Source: an uncultured Bacteroidia bacterium (GTDB lineage Bacteria > Bacteroidota > Bacteroidia > Bacteroidales > UBA932). From it: a stretch of 64,000 nt of DNA. Shown piece after piece: positions 61,244-64,000 of this stretch (positions are counted from its first letter, which is position 1; each line of letters begins with the position of its first letter). The stretch covers positions 62,001-126,000 of the forward strand of contig CACXPG010000005.1 in assembly GCA_902769525.1 (NCBI GenBank), in the 5' to 3' direction. Under the pieces are notes generated by a model. The model ran no database searches. It saw only the letters and a program-made list of their open reading frames with translations, and had not been told where the DNA came from. A program made the translations under genes and the position numbers.

Positions 61244-63060
61244 TAACCGGCATCATAGTGGCGGCCCTGTGCCTGACGGCAAGACTATTCTGGCTGCAGA
61301 TAATAGACGACCACTACAAGGTGAGCGCAGACAACAACGCCCTTCTCTACCAGACTCAGTATCCCGCCCGAGGGGAAATCAAGGACCGCAACGGCAACGT
61401 GCTTGTCGGAAACAAGACTACATACGACATAATGGTGACCCCCGTGGACCTGGAGGAGTTCGACACCGTAGACTTCTGCCTCACCTTCCACGTGGACATA
61501 AACGACGTGCGCAAGAAACTCAAATACTACAGGGAAAACAAGCGCAAGATCGGATACCAGACATTCACTTTCATAAAGCAGGTCTCCAGCAGCGATTACA
61601 GCCACTATGCCGAAAAGGCGTACAAGTTTCCGGGATTCTATGCCATAAGCCGAACCGCCAGAATCTATCCTTACAATGCGGGGGCCAGCCTGTACGGCTA
61701 CATTAACGAGGCTGATTCCGCCTACCTGGCAAACAATCCGGAATATCGCAGAGGAGACTATGTGGGCATTACCGGAATAGAACGCTCGTACGAAGATGTG
61801 CTTCGCGGAAAGAAGGGGTACAACATTATGGTCCGCGATGTGCACAACAGAATCCGCCAGAGCTTCAAAAACGGAGAGTACGACGTGGCCGCAGAGCCAG
61901 GCAAAGACCTGATAGCCAGCATAGACGGTCCTCTTCAGCAATACGGCGAATGGCTGATGAAAGACAAGGTTGGAAGCATTGTCGCCATAGAGCCGTCCAC
62001 CGGAGAAATCCTGGCCATCGTGTCATCTCCGGGCCTCACGGTAGAAGACCTTTCCAACATCAGGAAAGAATACGGCCGCCTGGCAACAGACCCTTACAAG
62101 CCTATGTTCAACAGGGCGGTTATGAGCGCCTATCCTCCGGGCAGCGTGTTCAAGACGGTGAACGCCCTGATCGGACAGCAGAACGGAGTGATAACGCCTG
62201 ACACCAAGTTCTCCTGCTCCAGGGGATTCTACTACGCCGGCGGAAAGATGGGATGCCACGGGCACCGCAGCCCTCTCAACCTGAGAGAGTCTATAATGAT
62301 GAGCTGCAACGCCTATTATGCAAACGTGTTCAGGGCTATAATGAGAGACCCCAACCATCAGCCGATATCTGACGCCTTTGACCACTGGAAAGAGCAGGTG
62401 CAGAAATTCGGCATCGGCGTTAAGCTCGGAAGTGACTTCCCGTCTGAACTTCAGGGCAACCTGCCTTCCACCAAGACCTATGACAAGATCCACGGCAAGG
62501 GCAAGTGGAGCGCCTTCAACATCCTCTCTCTGGCCATCGGGCAGGGAGAAGTGGGCGCGACTCCGATGCAGATAGCAAACCTGGCCGCAATAATAGCAAA
62601 CAAGGGTTATTACATTATCCCTCACCTTATCCGCAACGCCCCGGATTCTCTCCGAAGGGCAAAATACACGGAAAAGCACTGGGTGGGCATAGACCAGCAG
62701 CACTTCAATCCTGTTATTGAAGGAATGTACCTGGCTGTTAACGCCCCTCCCGGAGCAGGCGGAACATCCCGCAGGGCATATATCGACGATATCGTAGTGT
62801 GCGGAAAGACGGGTACGGCACAGAACCCTCACGGCAGGGACAACTCCGTGTTCATGTGCTTCGCCCCGAGGGAAAACCCGAAGATCGCGGTGTGCGTATA
62901 TCTGGAAAACTCCGGAGCCGGCGGAACGTGGGCGGCGCCCGTGGCTTCACTCGTCGTTGAAAAGTATTTGCGCGGAGAGGTCAAGAGAACAGAACTTGAA
63001 CAAATGGTGGCCGCAACCAACCTCAAGCAGTTTGTACCCGTAAAAAGCAAGAAAAGATGA
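61222..63060 (+). CDS. mrdA: Penicillin-binding protein 2 (rod-shape transpeptidase)
   Basis: PBP2 is the cross-linking enzyme of the elongasome. The 612-residue protein has an N-terminal membrane helix (about 4-23), a dimerisation domain (YPARGEIKDRNGNVLVGNKT) and a transpeptidase domain with the nucleophile PGSVFKTVNALIG (SxxK), SCNAYY (SxN) and CGKTGTAQNPHG (KTG). The C-terminal tail is basic. Its stop overlaps the rodA start (ATGA). Confidence 0.95.
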   Translation: MDKKVLLITGIIVAALCLTARLFWLQIIDDHYKVSADNNALLYQTQYPARGEIKDRNGNVLVGNKTTYDIMVTPVDLEEFDTVDFCLTFHVDINDVRKKLKYYRENKRKIGYQTFTFIKQVSSSDYSHYAEKAYKFPGFYAISRTARIYPYNAGASLYGYINEADSAYLANNPEYRRGDYVGITGIERSYEDVLRGKKGYNIMVRDVHNRIRQSFKNGEYDVAAEPGKDLIASIDGPLQQYGEWLMKDKVGSIVAIEPSTGEILAIVSSPGLTVEDLSNIRKEYGRLATDPYKPMFNRAVMSAYPPGSVFKTVNALIGQQNGVITPDTKFSCSRGFYYAGGKMGCHGHRSPLNLRESIMMSCNAYYANVFRAIMRDPNHQPISDAFDHWKEQVQKFGIGVKLGSDFPSELQGNLPSTKTYDKIHGKGKWSAFNILSLAIGQGEVGATPMQIANLAAIIANKGYYIIPHLIRNAPDSLRRAKYTEKHWVGIDQQHFNPVIEGMYLAVNAPPGAGGTSRRAYIDDIVVCGKTGTAQNPHGRDNSVFMCFAPRENPKIAVCVYLENSGAGGTWAAPVASLVVEKYLRGEVKRTELEQMVAATNLKQFVPVKSKKR

Positions 63061-64000
63061 TGGACGGAACCTCATATAGCGGAAGCCGAAGAGGCAGGAA
63101 GGTGGATTTTGGACTTCTGCTTTCCTACCTGTTCCTCGTCATTTTCGGATGGCTGAACATCTATTCCGCCGTCTATTCCGAGGAGCACGCCTTCATACTG
63201 GACTTCAGCCAGAGATACGGGCTGCAGTTCATCTGGGTATGCATTTCTCTCGGGGTGGCAATAATTCTGCTCTACCTGATCAACCCGAGAAACTTCCCTC
63301 CTCTGACTCCGGTGTTCTATCTGGCGATGCTGGTTCTTCTGGCGGCCGTAATCTTCCTTGGAAAGGAAGTAAACGGTTCCAGAAGCTGGTTCTTCATAGG
63401 TTCGTTCGGACTTCAGCCCGCCGAGTTTTCCAAGATAACCACGGCTCTGCTGCTTTCCTACATAATGAGCCAGTACGGGTTCTCCCTGCACAACAGAAAG
63501 GACGCTGTAAAGGCCGCTCTTGTGGTTATTGTCCCGATTCTGCTGATACTTATGGAAAAGGAGACCGGAAGCGCCCTGGTTTACATAGGCCTGATCCTGG
63601 TTTTCTATATGGAAGGTCTGGCCGGATGGGTGATACTGCTGGGAATCGGACTGATTGCAATGTTCGTCATCACGATTGCCCTTTCTCCTCTCACGGCCCT
63701 GGTGTGCGCCTTCAGTGTGTGCTGCATAATCAGGTTTGTCCAGAACCGCAGTCTGGTATGGATTCTTACCGCCATAGCCGCAACCGTTCTGATGTGTTTC
63801 ATCCCTCGGCTGGCGCAGATAGAAGCACTCGGATTTTTGAACAGCCTCAAGCCGGAAGTATGGGCGCTGATAATAATGGTCCCGCATCTTTTCTTCTGGC
63901 TTAGAGACATCCTGGCAAAAAGAGAAAGACCCGGCGGCAGGTATGCCCTTATAAGCCTTGCGGCGGCGGTGCTTATGGTGTTCTCTGTCAATATTATCTT
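63057..64000 (+). CDS. rodA: Rod-shape-determining protein RodA (truncated by window edge)
   Basis: An open frame from ATG 63057 (or the adjacent ATG 63060) continues past the right end, giving about 314 residues. It has many membrane helices, starting with FGLLLSYLFLVIFGWLNIYS. The SEDS glycosyltransferase signature GKEVNGSRSWFFIGSFGLQPAEFSKI follows, then EKETGSALVYIGL. RodA polymerises glycan strands with PBP2, and the overlap with mrdA fits their fixed pairing. Confidence 0.92.
   Translation, partial: MMDGTSYSGSRRGRKVDFGLLLSYLFLVIFGWLNIYSAVYSEEHAFILDFSQRYGLQFIWVCISLGVAIILLYLINPRNFPPLTPVFYLAMLVLLAAVIFLGKEVNGSRSWFFIGSFGLQPAEFSKITTALLLSYIMSQYGFSLHNRKDAVKAALVVIVPILLILMEKETGSALVYIGLILVFYMEGLAGWVILLGIGLIAMFVITIALSPLTALVCAFSVCCIIRFVQNRSLVWILTAIAATVLMCFIPRLAQIEALGFLNSLKPEVWALIIMVPHLFFWLRDILAKRERPGGRYALISLAAAVLMVFSVNII

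Overview
This window looks like chromosomal DNA of a member of the Bacteroidales (Bacteroidota), probably a gut lineage. The evidence is the gene content (NamZ/DUF1343, a Bacteroides-type tryptophanase, a formimidoylglutamase-like protein next to topA, and the purH-mreBCD-mrdA-rodA order) together with intergenic boxes of the Bacteroidota form TAnnTTTG in place of E. coli-type promoters. Shine-Dalgarno sequences are mostly absent and many neighbouring genes overlap by ATGA. Most of the DNA has roughly balanced GC. Two stretches, about 9.1-12.26 kb and about 45.96-46.79 kb, are clearly AT-richer.

Layout: 0-9.1 kb is mainly housekeeping: mutL, a rhomboid protease, an EEP phosphatase, a tsaC-type gene, a lipoprotein-sized GATase-fold protein, rsmE with a PIG-L deacetylase, a multipass acyltransferase-like protein and tsaE. 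An AT-rich islet at 9.13-12.26 kb holds a small lipoprotein, a UDG-fold-like protein behind a hairpin-rich leader, and a YhcG-type PD-(D/E)XK nuclease. Next come comM and a compact operon of ketosynthase, acyl carrier protein and acyl-AMP ligase that runs into an M13 metallopeptidase. The 19-29 kb part is envelope biology: namZ, waaA, mlaEF, an ECF sigma factor with a putative dual-membrane-spanning anti-sigma factor, a TPR protein and an EnvC-like factor. The 29-42 kb part holds a deoxynucleoside kinase, pcm, an MBL hydrolase, uvrA, a nucleoside kinase, a pfkB-kinase/two-component operon, a flippase-like membrane protein and a GH77-like protein that has lost its catalytic residues. The 42-49 kb part has a periplasmic C26/S12 pair, radA, a DUF6794-like lipoprotein, prmC (carrying an in-frame palindromic insert) and tnaA. 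The 49-64 kb part is cell-wall synthesis (ddl, a class A PBP, mreBCD, mrdA, rodA) plus topA, an Lrp regulator, ispD and purH.

The most unusual items are: (1) the GH77-like protein with two starch-binding-type modules but none of the three catalytic acids; (2) a pair of 35-nt palindromes translated inside PrmC; (3) MutL lacking the DQH-type endonuclease motif; (4) the sigma/anti-sigma pair whose anti-sigma ends in a predicted outer-membrane barrel; (5) the ketosynthase-ACP-ligase mini-cluster; (6) the AT-rich islet and its structured leader. All identifications come from reading the sequence and from family knowledge. No database search or folding program was run. No tRNA, rRNA, CRISPR array, insertion sequence or replication origin was recognised.
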